A DNA stretch of 7,345 nt from assembly GCA_027053695.1 (NCBI GenBank), contig JALUHL010000206.1, forward strand, positions 1-7,345, given 5' to 3'. The notes under the pieces are model-generated. The model did not search any database and was not told where the DNA came from. It was given only the letters and a program-made list of their open reading frames with translations. The DNA is from Ghiorsea sp. Lineage in GTDB: Bacteria > Pseudomonadota > Zetaproteobacteria > Mariprofundales > Mariprofundaceae. Shown here piece by piece: positions 7,036 to 7,345 of the stretch (position 1 is its first letter; each line of letters opens with the position of its first letter). The position numbers were made by a program, and so were the translations under genes.

Positions 7036-7345
7036 ATGAAACGATTATTATTGATATGTGCTGTGCCGCTGGTTTTATTATCGTGCAAAGATGATGTGGA
7101 GCAAACCCTAACATCGCAAGTGGCAAGCCCTGTGGTGGCACAAGTGGGCGACAAAAAGATTCATGAAGTTGATATTGATTTTGAAATCATGAGTTTGCCC
7201 GAATCCATGCGCTATATCATGCAAGATGATGTTGCCCGCGGACAAGTGTTGGATGTGATGATTAAACGCGAGGTAGTGGCGCAAAAAGCGAGAGAGTTAG
7301 GTTTAGACAGAGACCCGTTGATTGATTATCGCATGCAAAAAGCAG
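7036..7345 (+). CDS. SurA/EpsD-like peptidyl-prolyl isomerase lipoprotein, N-terminal part
   Basis: The first 103 residues of a gene cut off by the window end. Residues 1-16 are a lipoprotein signal (K2, R3, a hydrophobic core, then L-L-S before C17), so the protein is probably lipid-anchored at C17; K at the next position favours outer-membrane sorting. From residue 33 on, VVAQVGDKKIHEVDIDFE followed by helical segments and VLDVMIKREVVAQKARELGLDRDP matches the SurA-type N-terminal chaperone domain found in parvulin isomerases such as the EpsD family, which act on folding or export in the periplasm. The catalytic parvulin domain would lie beyond the window and is not seen. ATG 7036 has GAAGG 5 nt upstream. 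If it is EpsD-like, exopolysaccharide genes could follow, but that is inference. Confidence 0.75.
   Translation, partial: MKRLLLICAVPLVLLSCKDDVEQTLTSQVASPVVAQVGDKKIHEVDIDFEIMSLPESMRYIMQDDVARGQVLDVMIKREVVAQKARELGLDRDPLIDYRMQKA

Noticed and set aside
6945..7154. 69-codon minus-strand open frame overlapping the cstA start and the lipoprotein start
   Set aside because: It has no family resemblance, is antisense to the clear lipoprotein gene and overlaps cstA in another frame.

Overview
The window reads as a stretch of ordinary chromosome from a Gram-negative bacterium, most likely a member of the Pseudomonadota with moderate GC content (mid-40s by eye). Reasons for this view: one product has a lipoprotein signal and a SurA/EpsD-like chaperone start, another has a Sec signal peptide on a DUF255 protein, and all recognisable genes are of types common in Proteobacteria. 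The genus cannot be named from the sequence. A zetaproteobacterium or gammaproteobacterium would fit, but this is a guess. Coding density is very high, and there is no sign of mobile elements, CRISPR arrays, tRNA or rRNA.

Layout from left to right. (1) A complete phhB-type pterin-4a-carbinolamine dehydratase gene on the minus strand, 2-286. (2) A 210-base AT-rich divergent intergenic region, 287-496, with promoter-like elements and a perfect 14-base palindrome. (3) A plus-strand gene, 497-2614, for a YyaL/DUF255 protein: a thioredoxin-like domain with CHWC followed by an alpha/alpha-toroid-like region. It carries an N-terminal signal peptide. (4) A compact four-gene minus-strand operon running from 6960 down to 2619, in transcription order cstA, PIN-PhoH ATPase, an orphan DppC/OppC-type ABC permease, and tadA. 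Gaps are 5 nt, 3 nt and a 4-nt overlap, and the operon ends four bases from the convergent YyaL gene. (5) A 75-base divergent promoter region, 6961-7035. (6) The start of a plus-strand lipoprotein gene of the SurA/EpsD peptidyl-prolyl isomerase type, cut by the window end.

Functionally, the operon joins uptake during carbon limitation (CstA, known for pyruvate/peptide uptake), an RNA-linked stress ATPase with a PIN nuclease domain (PhoH/YlaK type), one half of an oligopeptide-type ABC permease pair, and the essential tRNA wobble adenosine deaminase. A shared theme of nutrient limitation and RNA/translation can be imagined but is inference; the permease in particular has no visible partner subunits. 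The last two genes use TTG starts placed for translational coupling.

No clearly new biological system is visible. The points most worth a second look are the operon composition with its lone permease, the possible dual translation start (exported or cytosolic) of the YyaL protein, the awkward phhB start, and the palindrome upstream of the YyaL gene.
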